A stretch of 64,000 nt of DNA, taken from NCBI RefSeq assembly GCF_947503375.1, contig NZ_CANNDQ010000001.1:310001-374000 (forward strand), in the 5' to 3' direction. The stretch comes from an uncultured Psychroserpens sp. GTDB taxonomy: Bacteria; Bacteroidota; Bacteroidia; Flavobacteriales; Flavobacteriaceae. Below the pieces are notes generated by a model. The model was not told the DNA's origin. It made no database searches and saw only the letters and a program-made list of their open reading frames with translations. Shown here one piece after another: positions 1 through 9,617 of this stretch (position 1 is its first letter; the number at the start of each line of letters is the position of its first letter). A program made the translations under genes and the position numbers.

Positions 1-432
1 ACGGTAATCATCTATAAGAAAGATTTGATTTTCAATCAGATTATAATAAAACCTTTTGAAGGTTTTGTTGCTTTTTAATAATTGTTTAAACTTTTTTTGT
101 TTAATAACCCATAAATCACACTTGCTTATCGCCTTAATATTTTTTCGAGAAGGTGAACAATTCTTAAAACTCTTGAGTGCAGATGTACATGTATTTTTTA
201 AAGCTAAATATGTTGTCTTTTCTTCTCCTGAAATGGTTATAGAGTGCTGCAACACTCCACTTTCTACAAAACAGAAGTAAGAGCAAACCATTCCTTCTTG
301 CACAAAGAACGCATTTCTGCTTAATTGAACAGACTCAAATGAATTTAAAATCTCTATCAACTCTTGTTCAATACATTTACCATTTACAACACTTCTTAAG
401 TACTTTTCAAAATGTATCTTCGATCTACTCAT
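1..432 (-). CDS. Crp/Fnr-family transcriptional regulator (partial, runs off the left edge)
   Basis: An uninterrupted minus-strand frame of 144 codons runs from an ATG at 432 down to base 1 and continues outside the window. The N-terminal residues (MSRSKIHFEKYL...) lead into a cyclic-nucleotide-binding-type beta roll. The core 'FFVQEGMVCSYFCFVESGVLQH' region (about residues 42-63) matches the pattern 'G..s...yfv.sG.lr' seen in the sensor domain of Bacteroidota Crp/Fnr proteins. The part that would hold the DNA-binding helix-turn-helix is missing here. Family members are cytoplasmic regulators that sense a small ligand or redox state; the ligand of this one cannot be told. It is transcribed divergently from the protease gene at 564. 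Confidence 0.75.
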   Translation of the reverse strand, partial: MSRSKIHFEKYLRSVVNGKCIEQELIEILNSFESVQLSRNAFFVQEGMVCSYFCFVESGVLQHSITISGEEKTTYLALKNTCTSALKSFKNCSPSRKNIKAISKCDLWVIKQKKFKQLLKSNKTFKRFYYNLIENQIFLIDDYR

Positions 433-509
433 TTGGTTTTTTGAAAATCAATTTATAAACACTAAAGGTAAATAGATTAAATAAAAATTCTTTTTTATCG
501 ACAAATTAC

Positions 510-517
510 TATATTTG
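510..517 (+). promoter_or_regulatory. Putative -7 promoter box (TATATTTG) of the matrixin-like protease gene
   Basis: TATATTTG fits the Bacteroidota sigma-A -7 consensus TANNTTTG. Transcription would begin about seven bases downstream, around 523. This makes the upstream TTG at 522 an unlikely start and supports translation from the ATG at 564. No clear -33 TTTG is visible at the right distance. Confidence 0.45.
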
Positions 518-563
518 ACCGTTGAAATACAATAAATTCAACTTTTACCCTAAATCAACTATT

Positions 564-2396
564 ATGAAAAAAACGACCTTAAAAGGTATTTTAACTTTAA
601 TTGCATGTGCTTTACTTATAGCACAAAAACCACAAGCACAAGAACTTATCTATGAAGTGCCATTAACAACGCAAGTACAATCTTCAACCCAAATTATCGA
701 AGGAAAAGTTATCTCAAAAGAATCGTTTTGGGATGCAGATCAAAACAACATTTATACAGCCAACACTGTTGAAGTTTATAAAGTCTTTAAAGGCAATCCA
801 ACCTTAACTACAGTTGAAGTTATTACTCCTGGAGGCACAGTAGGATTACATGCTGAAATTGTAACACCAAGTTTAAGCTTATCTAAAGGAGATATTGGTA
901 TTTTCATGTTACAAGACAATACTATTCATTTAACATCTCAAGCTTCTCAGCTTTATAAATTTCAAGCTTTTGCTTCAAGCCAAGGGTTTTATAAATATAA
1001 TCAAAAAGCAAATATTGCAGCAAACCCAATAACAAGCGTTTACGGAATTGAAAATTCATTTCATAATTCTATAAAACAAATTACAAATAGTGTTCCAGTT
1101 GTTATTAAAAAAGAGTTTAACACAACACTTCCACAAGAAACAAATCTTAATAGAGGTGCTATATCAATTACCAACTTCACACCAATAACAGTAACAGGTG
1201 GTACAGATACAACTATTACAATTAATGGTACAGGTTTTGGTAACACACAAGGAACTGTTGGTTTTAGAGATGCCAATTTTGGAGGTGAAACTGAGAGTCC
1301 TGCAAATTCTGGAACGTTTGTTCCTGTATATTATACAGCACTTGATAGTGAAATTATAAGTTGGTCTGACACACAAATTGTAGTTGAAGTTCCTTCAAGA
1401 GCTGGAACTGGAGACATAGAAGTAACTCCAGATGCTGGAGGATCTGCAACCTCAAGCCAATCGTTAACTGTATCTTACTCTGAATTAAATGTGATTTTTG
1501 ATCCTGGATCAGGAGAAGAAAGCTATATAACCAGACATATTGATAGAAACGGAAATGGTGGATACGTATGGCAAATGTTTACAGATTTTGATGCTAATAC
1601 TGCAGCAAAAGATGCATTCTTAAGAGCTTTTGACTCATGGCGATGCGAAACAAATGTCTTTTGGGAAATCGGTAATGTGACAACAACTGATGTGATTGCT
1701 AATGATAATATTAATATTGTGAGATTTGATAATGGTGCTGAATTACCTACAGGTGTTCTAGGTCGTTGTACTTCTAGATATTCTGGGTGTGGAGGCGCAA
1801 CTATAAACTGGTATGTTGAAGAGCTAGATATTGTATTTGAAGATAATTTTACAGGTGATTTATCTGTTTTGTCTTGGGAATTTGGCCCAGATACTGCAAC
1901 TGGTTTTGAAGTAGACTTTGAAAGTGTAGCTGTACATGAACTTGGTCATGGTCATCAGTTAGCTCATGTTATCAATCCAGGGCAAGTAATGCATTATTCT
2001 ATTGCAAATTCTCAAAATAGTCGTGCGTTGAACGATGATGATACTGCTGCAGGAAACGATGTTTATTCAAGAAGTTCGTCTTCAAGTGTTTGTGGTCAAA
2101 CCGTTATGGGCGATTATGACTGTGATACCTTGGGTACTAACGATGATGAGTTGATAAGCTCGATCTCAATTTTTCCTAATCCAGCAAAAGACATCCTCAA
2201 CATCAAACATGCCTCAAATATTGACATAACCAATGCTGTTTTGTATGATGTTAGAGGTAGATTAATTTCTAAAGTGAACTTAAGCGTATCTTCCAATGTC
2301 AACTCAATAGATATTAGACATTTGAATTCTGGTCTTTATTTTATAAGGATTGATGCAAATGATAAGACATTAACTAAGAAATTCATTGTAGAATAA
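564..2396 (+). CDS. Secreted matrixin-like metalloprotease with IPT/TIG domain and type IX secretion signal
   Basis: This 610-residue exported protein starts with a signal peptide (MKKTTLKGILTLIACALL...). A region around residues 200-310 looks like an IPT/TIG beta-sandwich ('FTPITVTGGTDTTITINGTG'). The catalytic metzincin zinc motif HELGHGHQLAH starts near residue 458 with spacing HExxHxxxxxH, followed by a Met-turn-like 'PGQVMHYS'. The usual Gly of HExxHxxGxxH is Gln here. The last 75 residues ('SISIFPNPAKDILNI...LNSGLYFIRI...KKFIVE') are a type A T9SS sorting domain, so the protein is probably sent across the outer membrane and cleaved. A longer frame from TTG at 522 exists, but ATG 564 gives a proper signal peptide and lies downstream of a promoter box. 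Confidence 0.85.
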   Translation: MKKTTLKGILTLIACALLIAQKPQAQELIYEVPLTTQVQSSTQIIEGKVISKESFWDADQNNIYTANTVEVYKVFKGNPTLTTVEVITPGGTVGLHAEIVTPSLSLSKGDIGIFMLQDNTIHLTSQASQLYKFQAFASSQGFYKYNQKANIAANPITSVYGIENSFHNSIKQITNSVPVVIKKEFNTTLPQETNLNRGAISITNFTPITVTGGTDTTITINGTGFGNTQGTVGFRDANFGGETESPANSGTFVPVYYTALDSEIISWSDTQIVVEVPSRAGTGDIEVTPDAGGSATSSQSLTVSYSELNVIFDPGSGEESYITRHIDRNGNGGYVWQMFTDFDANTAAKDAFLRAFDSWRCETNVFWEIGNVTTTDVIANDNINIVRFDNGAELPTGVLGRCTSRYSGCGGATINWYVEELDIVFEDNFTGDLSVLSWEFGPDTATGFEVDFESVAVHELGHGHQLAHVINPGQVMHYSIANSQNSRALNDDDTAAGNDVYSRSSSSSVCGQTVMGDYDCDTLGTNDDELISSISIFPNPAKDILNIKHASNIDITNAVLYDVRGRLISKVNLSVSSNVNSIDIRHLNSGLYFIRIDANDKTLTKKFIVE

Positions 2397-2411
2397 TCCT
2401 TTTTTTAAATT

Positions 2412-2458
2412 AAACAAAAAACCACTTATTCTTAAATTGAATCGGTGGTTTTTTGTTT
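2412..2458. terminator. Bidirectional Rho-independent terminator
   Basis: A perfect 14-bp inverted repeat (AAACAAAAAACCAC at 2412-2425, complement at 2445-2458) has A-runs on one side and T-runs on the other. It lies between the converging genes ending at 2396 and 2466, so it can end both transcripts. Confidence 0.85.
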
Positions 2459-2465
2459 AAAATAA

Positions 2466-3728
2466 TTAGCTCCTATTTGGTACTGGCTTTTCGTCAACAG
2501 GTAATATGAGTTGATAATCATATCCATAAATTAACTGCCTTAATTTATGATAGTCTCCAGTTTTAGGCAATTGAAGTTCATTACGATCAACAGCTAGTCT
2601 AATTGCTTTCAGGTTAATAATTGCCCAAGCTTCTTTTTTAGCAAGCGGAAAAAACATTTTATAACGTTTGTAACCTTTTTTATACTTTTCAAAGTTATTG
2701 ACAATAGTACCATCTTCAGTTTTAGTGAAGGCTCGCCAAGAATTGATTGCCGTTGCTCTGGTTCCATTTTTTTGTGCTAACGATTCGGTAAGTTCGCCTA
2801 TGTCATATGCACCATTGGAGTATGTTTTTTTAGCGTGTAAACTTCCTATTTTAATATATACCTTTGGTAACTTTTCGTTTTTTGACGCTTCATTATAATA
2901 TTTCATAAAATTATTACGCATATAACTAATACGATCTACATGTGAGTCATTTCTCCAATCGATATAGATATCCCAACTAATTTTCATGTCTTTAATAATG
3001 GCTTGAGCTTTTTCATTTTTTATATCGAAAGCATCAAAGTAAGCTCTAACTGCATCTTCTTCTTTTATAAGGCTATAAGCACCTTCTATTTCTCCAGTTA
3101 CTTCAGCAATGAAATGCTTGTACATCACCATTTGCGCTTGATTTTGAAGGGTTAAAATCTGCTTGTGATTTGCAGTTCCTTTAGTGGTCTTTGTTAGCTC
3201 ATCCATTAAGAAGAATGCAGAAAAGTAAAATTCTTGATCAAGTCCCCAAAGTTGCATCCCATTTGAACGTGCTTCCTTTAAAAATTCTGCATCGCTTACA
3301 CTGGAAAAAAAGGGAATAGGAATTGCAACATCTTCTCCTTGAGCAACAGTATACTTACTATTAAACACTTTAAGATTTTCAATAGTTTGTTGAGCAGGAG
3401 TGGTTAGTTCTGTCAATTTTTTTGCAGAATGCGGTCCAACTTCAATTGCAAAATGATTAAATCCTGCATCAGACAGTAAAGGCATTATAGCCTTATTAAT
3501 GATAGATGTCTGCTCTGAGCCATGTGTTTCGCCATATACAATAAATTGTGATTCGTTGATAAGACTTCCTAAAACTTCTTTTCCTTCTCCAGATATGGTA
3601 TTATTATCAATAGTAAAATATGAGGTATACGTTTTTAAAAGTTCTGTGTCTAAAATTGGCGCCTTCTTTTGTGCATAAAATGTAGTCATTACAAACACCG
3701 ACAATACTAATAAGATCTGTTTTTTCAT
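2466..3728 (-). CDS. Exported erythromycin-esterase-like / TIKI-fold protein, function uncertain
   Basis: A 420-residue protein begins with a signal peptide (MKKQILLVLSVFVMTTFYAQ). The segment 'FIVYGETHGSEQ' (about residues 62-73), with 'FNHFAIEVGPHSAK' following, resembles the GE-x-THG and E motifs of the erythromycin esterase/ChaN (TIKI) superfamily. A further 'WGLDQEFYFS' near residue 165 and 'IKIGSLHAKKTYSNGA' near residue 300 supply other Glu/His residues typical of this fold. The substrate cannot be read from the sequence; antibiotic resistance should not be assumed. It is a single gene ending at the bidirectional terminator and facing away from the histidine kinase at 3941. Confidence 0.5.
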   Translation of the reverse strand: MKKQILLVLSVFVMTTFYAQKKAPILDTELLKTYTSYFTIDNNTISGEGKEVLGSLINESQFIVYGETHGSEQTSIINKAIMPLLSDAGFNHFAIEVGPHSAKKLTELTTPAQQTIENLKVFNSKYTVAQGEDVAIPIPFFSSVSDAEFLKEARSNGMQLWGLDQEFYFSAFFLMDELTKTTKGTANHKQILTLQNQAQMVMYKHFIAEVTGEIEGAYSLIKEEDAVRAYFDAFDIKNEKAQAIIKDMKISWDIYIDWRNDSHVDRISYMRNNFMKYYNEASKNEKLPKVYIKIGSLHAKKTYSNGAYDIGELTESLAQKNGTRATAINSWRAFTKTEDGTIVNNFEKYKKGYKRYKMFFPLAKKEAWAIINLKAIRLAVDRNELQLPKTGDYHKLRQLIYGYDYQLILPVDEKPVPNRS

Positions 3729-3940
3729 GAGATAAATGATTTTAAATTAAACTCATTGTAATAGTATAAATTAACCTTACGCCTTTTATTGATATTTGAC
3801 GAACATGGTTTTTAACACCACCAACAAATGGCTTTTCTCTATATAGTTGTTTGTTGTTTAAAACCATTACTTTGTATAACGTAATAAATAGTTTATATAA
3901 TCCACCAAGCAGATATGATTAATACTATTAACTTCGTAAA

Positions 3941-4987
3941 ATGCAATTCTCAAAGGAGCTCAAATACAATATTATTTTTGCGCTATTACTTATTCTGGTA
4001 GGTCAAACCTGGCAATACTCAAATGATTTGATCTTCAATCAAGGACAGAGTCGTTGGTTTAAGCCTGGAGCTCTTGTTTTGTTTACAACTTATAATATTG
4101 CTTACTTTTCAGTTTATACGCTTAATTATCTCATTTTTGCCCCAAGGTTTCTAAAGCCAAACAAAATTTTTCAGTATGTTTTCTCTTTCGTAATAATGGT
4201 ATTTTGTTTTGCGGCTATTCGATTCTTTCTTGAAGAAATATTACTTTTAAAATTATTCGGGTTTCATAATTATAATTTAAATAGACCCAATATTGTAGCT
4301 ATATATTTAACAGATAGTACACTTTATGCATTAAGACCTATTTTATTTAGTAGTTTAATGTTTTTGTTTTTTAGATTTAGTGAGAATAAGTCACGTATGC
4401 ACCAACTAGAGATTCAACATCAAGAGGCACAAATGTCTATGCTTAAATCACAGATAAGCCCACATTTTTTATTCAATACTTTAAATGGTTTCTATTCTGA
4501 TTTGTATGACAAACAACCTGAAACTGCTGATGACATCTTAAAACTGTCTAATTTATTAAGATATGTGACCTATGATGCTAAGACCAATTACATGCCTCTA
4601 CAGAAAGAAGTAGAGTTTATCAAAGACTATCTTTATTTTTATAAAAGACGTTATGAGGAAGCGTTTTATGTAAGCTTATTTATTAATGGTTCTATTGCAA
4701 ATCAAAAAATCCCTGCTTTAATGCTCATCCATTTTATAGAGAACTTATGCAAACACGGCATTATTAACGACCCAGAAAATCCAGCAAAAATTGAAATTAC
4801 AGCTAATAAAGATACTTTAGAAATACAAACGGAAAACGAAATAAATCCATCAGAAAATTATATGGATAAAGGTATTGGCACAACTAATATAAGAAAGCGT
4901 TTAGAGCTGTTATTCAATAAAAAATATACGTTAAATACATCAAAGCAAGGTAGCTCATATCTTGCTTATCTAAAAATTCCTATTTAA
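3941..4987 (+). CDS. LytS/YehU-type membrane sensor histidine kinase
   Basis: The 348-residue protein has four hydrophobic stretches in its first 150 residues (about 11-26, 43-67, 76-102 and 126-146). The His_kinase dimerisation motif 'SPHFLFNTLN' follows, with the phospho-accepting His at residue 165. The ATPase half is short: 'LMLIHFIENLCKHGI' is the N-box, and 'GIGTTNIRKRLELLF' is the glycine box. It lacks a large extracellular sensor domain, so a signal would be sensed within or near the membrane. Its stop codon overlaps the start of the LytTR response regulator by one base (TAATG), showing a coupled two-component pair. Confidence 0.9.
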   Translation: MQFSKELKYNIIFALLLILVGQTWQYSNDLIFNQGQSRWFKPGALVLFTTYNIAYFSVYTLNYLIFAPRFLKPNKIFQYVFSFVIMVFCFAAIRFFLEEILLLKLFGFHNYNLNRPNIVAIYLTDSTLYALRPILFSSLMFLFFRFSENKSRMHQLEIQHQEAQMSMLKSQISPHFLFNTLNGFYSDLYDKQPETADDILKLSNLLRYVTYDAKTNYMPLQKEVEFIKDYLYFYKRRYEEAFYVSLFINGSIANQKIPALMLIHFIENLCKHGIINDPENPAKIEITANKDTLEIQTENEINPSENYMDKGIGTTNIRKRLELLFNKKYTLNTSKQGSSYLAYLKIPI

Positions 4988-5697
4988 TGTACGAGTTAAA
5001 ATGTATTATCGTTGATGATGAACCAGCTGCAATACGATTGTTAGAAAGGTTTGTAGCAGACGTTCCGTTTTTAAAGCTTCAAAAAACATTTACCAAACCT
5101 CTTGAAGCACTAGCGTATTTAGAATCTGAAACCATAGATTTAGTTTTTCTTGATATACAAATGCCACAAATAACAGGCATTCAATTATCAAAAATCTTAA
5201 AACCTGAAACACAAATTATATTTACTACAGCCTATTCTGAATTTGCTTTAGACAGTTATGACGTTGCTGCACTTGATTATTTACTTAAACCGATTGCTTT
5301 CGAACGCTTTTATAAAGCGGTAATGAAAACACAATCTAACTCATTCAAATCTTCAAAAAAACAAGATGACAAAGAACATTATATATTCATCAAAACCGAT
5401 GGTAAACACAATTTTAATAGAGTCTTTGTTGAAGACATTTTGTTTATTGAAGGACTTAAAAACTATGTCTCTGTACAGTTGCAGGATGAACAGATCATAA
5501 CTTACAGTACACTTAAACATCTGGCAAGTCGATTACCTAAATCTCAATTTATACAAATACATAAATCTTATATTGTTGCTTTAACTCACATCAATAAAAT
5601 TGAAAACGATACCGTTTGGATAGATCAAAAGCAACTGCCAATAGGTAACACTTACAGAAAACAGTTTTTCGAATCTATAAATAAGAGGCAACTCTAA
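4987..5697 (+). CDS. LytTR-family response regulator
   Basis: The 236-residue protein has an N-terminal receiver domain with the acidic pair at residues 10-11, the phospho-acceptor Asp56 ('VFLDIQMP') and the conserved Lys in 'YLLKPI'. The C-terminal LytTR DNA-binding domain spans about residues 125-234 ('YIFIKTDGKHNFNRVFVEDILFIEG' region, then 'FIQIHKSYIVAL'). It is the partner of the kinase immediately upstream, with which it shares one base. Targets are unknown. The exported BNR protein gene begins 69 bases downstream and could be a target or simply a neighbour. Confidence 0.92.
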   Translation: MYELKCIIVDDEPAAIRLLERFVADVPFLKLQKTFTKPLEALAYLESETIDLVFLDIQMPQITGIQLSKILKPETQIIFTTAYSEFALDSYDVAALDYLLKPIAFERFYKAVMKTQSNSFKSSKKQDDKEHYIFIKTDGKHNFNRVFVEDILFIEGLKNYVSVQLQDEQIITYSTLKHLASRLPKSQFIQIHKSYIVALTHINKIENDTVWIDQKQLPIGNTYRKQFFESINKRQL

Positions 5698-5766
5698 ATC
5701 AAATTCTTGAATGGTAGATTATATGCAAAAAAATGGTAATTTCATGGCACTAAAATCTATTCAGAA

Positions 5767-8610
5767 ATGTCATATTCAAAATTCTTTTCTTTAGTTACTT
5801 TTTTAAGTGTTTTTATTTTAAATGCTCAGCAAACTACTTCGCACTCTGGAGCTATTATTCAAATAGTAGATCAAAAACAGAAACTTTCAGAAACTTCTCT
5901 TGTAAAACATGTTGCTTTTGAAAATATCGGTCCATCGATTATGAGTGGTCGCGTTGTTGATTTAGCTGTTAATCCTGAAAATCCAACCGAATTTTATGTT
6001 GGCTATGCTTCAGGAGGTGTTTGGCATACTATCAATAATGGAACAACTTTCACACCAATACTAGACACGTCTCCAACACAAAATGTAGGTGATATTGCTG
6101 TCGATTGGAAAAACCGAACCATTTGGGTTGGAACAGGAGAAAACAACGCTTCTAGATCTAGTTATCCCGGAATAGGAATTTTAAAATCTATTGATAATGG
6201 AAAAACGTGGCAAAATATGGGACTGGTAGACTCACATCATATTGGGCGAATTCTTATCAACCCAAGTAATTCTGATGAAGTCATTGTTGGTGTTACAGGT
6301 CATTTATACTCTCCAAATCAAGAACGCGGCATTTATAAAACTACAAATGGAGGGAGAACTTGGTCACAAAAACTTTTTGTAGATGACAACAGTGGAATTA
6401 TCGATGTGCAGGTCAATCCAAACAACTTTAACGTAATGTTTGCATCCTCTTGGACAAAAGATCGAAAAGCTTGGAATTTTGATGGTAGTGGTAATAACTC
6501 TGACATCTACAAAAGCACAGATGCAGGCAACACATGGACCAAAGTTACAACTGAAACCAGTGGTTTCCCAACTGGCACTGGTGTTGGTAGAATTGGTCTA
6601 GCAGTTTTTGATGATAATATCGTTTACGCAGTACATGATAGTCAATTTAGAAGACCTTCTGAAAGTACACAAGAGTCTTCAGATGTGCTAACTAAAGACG
6701 ATTTTAAAACCATGTCTAAAGACCAGTTTTTAAACCTAGACGATAAGAAGCTTAACGACTATTTAAAAATAAATGAGTTTCAAGAAAAATACAATGCTCA
6801 GAATGTAAAACAAATGGTTAAAGCTGGAAATGTAAAACCAATTGACCTTGCTGAGTATCTTGAAGACGCCAACACGCTTTTGTTTGATACACCAGTAATA
6901 GGTACTGAAGTTTATAAAAGTACAGATGGAGGAATTACATGGAAAAAAACACATGATTATTATCTTGATGATATCTATTACAGCTATGGTTATTATTTTG
7001 GTCATATATATGTCGCCCCAAACAACTCAGATCATATCTATATTTATGGAGTGCCAATCGTGAAATCAAAAGATGGAGGAAAATCATTCACATCTATCAG
7101 TGCCGAAAATGTACACGCAGACCATCATGCTTTATGGATCAACCCAAAAAACCCTAATCACCTCATCAATGGAAACGATGGTGGTGTAAATATTTCTTAT
7201 GATGATGGTGAAAACTGGATCAAAAACAACTCTCCTTCAGTAGGTCAATTTTATGCTATAAATGTAGATAATGAAGAACCATACAACGTATATGGTGGTT
7301 TACAAGATAACGGTGTTTGGGTTGGTGCTCACACGTCTCAAGAAGACAAAAGCTGGCATCAAAGCGGAAGGTATCCTTGGGAAAGCATTATGGGAGGCGA
7401 TGGTATGCAAATTCAAATAGATTCACGTAACGCTAATATTGTATATACAGGTTATCAATTTGGAAATTATTTCAAAATTAATAGAGAAACTGAAGAATAC
7501 TCTCCTTTTAACATCAAACATGAATTAGGTGAAAAACCTTACCGTTTTAATTGGCAAACCCCTATTTTATTATCACCTCATAATCAAGATATTCTATATT
7601 TAGGCGGAAATAAACTGATGCGTTCTATGAATCAAGGCGATGATTGGACTCCCATTAGTGATGACTTAACTAATGGTGGGAAAAAAGGAAATGTAGCATA
7701 CGGAACATTAACCTCAATTAGCGAATCACCTTTTCAGTTTGGACTAATTTATACCGGAAGTGACGATGGATTAATTCATGTGACTAAAAATGCTGGTGGA
7801 AGCTGGACTAACATTTCAAATAATTTACCTAAAGACCTTTGGGTGAGTCGTGTTATAGCGTCGCAACATAAAAAAGAACGTGTTTATATTGCGCTAAATG
7901 GTTATCGTTGGGACGACTTTAAAGTTTATGTATATACAAGCGATAACTATGGGCAGACATGGAAAAGTATCAGTTCAAACATTGCTGATTCTCCTGTGAA
8001 TGTAATTAGAGAGGATCCAGAAAATGAAAATATCCTGTATTTAGGAACCGATAATGGCGCTTATGTTTCTTTTAATCAAGGAGACTCTTGGGATGTTTTT
8101 AGTAAGGGATTGCCAAGTGTAGCTGTACATGATATTGTAGTACAACCTAAAGCTAAAGATTTACTCTTAGGAACACATGGAAGAAGTATTTATAAAACAG
8201 ATATTACTGAATTACAATTGATGAATCCAAGCATACTAAAAAATGATATTACACTTTTTAAAGTTGATGATGTCAGATATTCATCACGTTGGGGAAGTTC
8301 TTGGAGTCAATGGTATACTACTTTTGAGCCAGAAATAGAAATTTCATTCTATGCAAATGCTCCAGAAGAAAAGACCGTAAAAATTCTTTCCGAAAACGAA
8401 ACAGTCCTTAACGAAATGAAGGTGAATGCAGATAAAGGTTTCAATTACGTAACTTACGATCTCACACTCAACGAAAAAAATAAAAAAGCTTTATCAAAAG
8501 AAAACTCAAGTATTACTATAAATAAAGCAGGTAACGAAAACTATTATTTGCCAAAAGGAAAGTATTTCGTTCAAATTGATAATGAAAAAACTAGCTTTGA
8601 AATAAAATAA
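5767..8610 (+). CDS. Exported BNR/VPS10-like beta-propeller protein
   Basis: A 947-residue protein with a signal peptide (MSYSKFFSLVTFLSVFILNAQ). It carries many Asp-box/BNR repeats of the form S-x-D-x-G-x-T-W, for example 'KSIDNGKTWQNMG', 'KTTNGGRTWSQ', 'KSTDAGNTWTKV', 'KSTDGGITWKKT' and 'TSDNYGQTWKSI'. These build sortilin/VPS10-like or sialidase-like propellers of the cell envelope. The insert at about residues 300-375 lacks repeats and is Lys/Asp rich. There is no T9SS tail; the last 100 residues form a beta-rich region. Flavobacteria have many such large secreted proteins, and the substrate is not known. It follows the two-component genes on the same strand. Confidence 0.8.
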   Translation: MSYSKFFSLVTFLSVFILNAQQTTSHSGAIIQIVDQKQKLSETSLVKHVAFENIGPSIMSGRVVDLAVNPENPTEFYVGYASGGVWHTINNGTTFTPILDTSPTQNVGDIAVDWKNRTIWVGTGENNASRSSYPGIGILKSIDNGKTWQNMGLVDSHHIGRILINPSNSDEVIVGVTGHLYSPNQERGIYKTTNGGRTWSQKLFVDDNSGIIDVQVNPNNFNVMFASSWTKDRKAWNFDGSGNNSDIYKSTDAGNTWTKVTTETSGFPTGTGVGRIGLAVFDDNIVYAVHDSQFRRPSESTQESSDVLTKDDFKTMSKDQFLNLDDKKLNDYLKINEFQEKYNAQNVKQMVKAGNVKPIDLAEYLEDANTLLFDTPVIGTEVYKSTDGGITWKKTHDYYLDDIYYSYGYYFGHIYVAPNNSDHIYIYGVPIVKSKDGGKSFTSISAENVHADHHALWINPKNPNHLINGNDGGVNISYDDGENWIKNNSPSVGQFYAINVDNEEPYNVYGGLQDNGVWVGAHTSQEDKSWHQSGRYPWESIMGGDGMQIQIDSRNANIVYTGYQFGNYFKINRETEEYSPFNIKHELGEKPYRFNWQTPILLSPHNQDILYLGGNKLMRSMNQGDDWTPISDDLTNGGKKGNVAYGTLTSISESPFQFGLIYTGSDDGLIHVTKNAGGSWTNISNNLPKDLWVSRVIASQHKKERVYIALNGYRWDDFKVYVYTSDNYGQTWKSISSNIADSPVNVIREDPENENILYLGTDNGAYVSFNQGDSWDVFSKGLPSVAVHDIVVQPKAKDLLLGTHGRSIYKTDITELQLMNPSILKNDITLFKVDDVRYSSRWGSSWSQWYTTFEPEIEISFYANAPEEKTVKILSENETVLNEMKVNADKGFNYVTYDLTLNEKNKKALSKENSSITINKAGNENYYLPKGKYFVQIDNEKTSFEIK

Positions 8611-8649
8611 GTTGCTGTTTTTTATGTTATATGAGCAAACTCTAAATCA

Positions 8650-9525
8650 ATGAAACGTGTACCGTTAATTCTCGCATCACTGCTAATGCTATATATATCT
8701 TCTTGTAGTGATGATAATGATGATCGTCAAATTGCTTCAGAACCAAATTTAATCATCAAATTAAAATTTGACCCTACTCAAGTTCGTTTAGATAATATAG
8801 GTTTACCAGCAACGATTCCTGTAGGTAATGCAGCGCAATCACCTATTTTTTCTAGAATGAGCGCTAACTATATTGAATTTGCACCAACAGCAACAACAGT
8901 CTTAGGGACTGGGGAAATTATTTATGAAGGCGACGAAACTGCTCTTGGAGGTGATCAAGCTATTGATTTCCAAAACGCAATATTTGCAGGAAATAATGAA
9001 ACATTTTTAACTATTCCTCTAAGTGAAGTTCAAAGTGGTAGTTACGAATGGGTTCGTGTTTCATTAGCATATCAAGAAGGCACTATAAATTTTAGAGCAG
9101 ATGACGGCAATGATTATACTGGTACGCTTGCAAGTTTTGTAGGTTATAATAATTACATTACTTCATTTGACCTCAATGGAAGTACTATTGAAGTAAATGC
9201 AAACAAACTACAAGGGTTTTGGTCTTTTGAAGCCTTAGGGTTTAATGCACAAGGGCAAACACCTGAAGGAGCTACGACTGTTCCAAATCCACTATTTTCT
9301 TCCTCACCAGTCCCACAAGGGTCTTGTGTAGTGACTGGAGAATTCGAAAATGAATTTACAATAACAGGAAACGAGACTCAAGATATAACAGTTACACTGT
9401 CTTTTTCAGTGAATAATAGTTTTGAATGGACTGAAGTGATAATCGATGGTATTTATGAGCCAGGTGCAGGAGAACAGGTTGTAGATATGGGACTTCGCGG
9501 ACTCATTCCCACGGCGTCTAATTAA
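8650..9525 (+). CDS. Hypothetical lipoprotein
   Basis: The 291-residue protein begins with a lipoprotein signal (MKRVPLILASLLMLYISSCS, lipobox SSC with Cys19). The mature part is acidic and rich in beta strands, with no family motif that I recognise with confidence. 'FSSSPVPQGSCVVTGEF' and 'FEWTEVIIDGIYEPGAGE' near the C terminus resemble lipoproteins of flavobacteria that accompany metal-binding (MbnP-like) modules, but this is only an impression. It lies 39 bases after the BNR protein, possibly in the same transcript, and before the promoter of sdhCAB. Confidence 0.6.
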   Translation: MKRVPLILASLLMLYISSCSDDNDDRQIASEPNLIIKLKFDPTQVRLDNIGLPATIPVGNAAQSPIFSRMSANYIEFAPTATTVLGTGEIIYEGDETALGGDQAIDFQNAIFAGNNETFLTIPLSEVQSGSYEWVRVSLAYQEGTINFRADDGNDYTGTLASFVGYNNYITSFDLNGSTIEVNANKLQGFWSFEALGFNAQGQTPEGATTVPNPLFSSSPVPQGSCVVTGEFENEFTITGNETQDITVTLSFSVNNSFEWTEVIIDGIYEPGAGEQVVDMGLRGLIPTASN

Positions 9526-9558
9526 ACCCATTCTAAATAACCAAAATAAAAGCGAAAA

Positions 9559-9590
9559 TTTGTAGTACAGCACTATGAACCTTATCTTTG
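9559..9590 (+). promoter_or_regulatory. sdhCAB promoter (TTTG-N20-TATCTTTG)
   Basis: A full Bacteroidota-type promoter is visible: TTTG at 9559-9562 as the -33 element, 20 bases, and TATCTTTG at 9583-9590 as the -7 element (consensus TANNTTTG). It sits 27 bases upstream of the sdhC ATG, giving a leader of about 20 bases. Confidence 0.7.
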
Positions 9591-9617
9591 TAGAACAAAT
9601 AATTAACTACAATTATA

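Noticed and set aside
56..280. Plus-strand frame of 74 codons
   Set aside because: It lies antisense to the Crp/Fnr regulator, which has a clear family pattern on the minus strand.
522..563. TTG start giving a longer protease N terminus
   Set aside because: It would lie at or before the likely transcription start and would hide the signal peptide.
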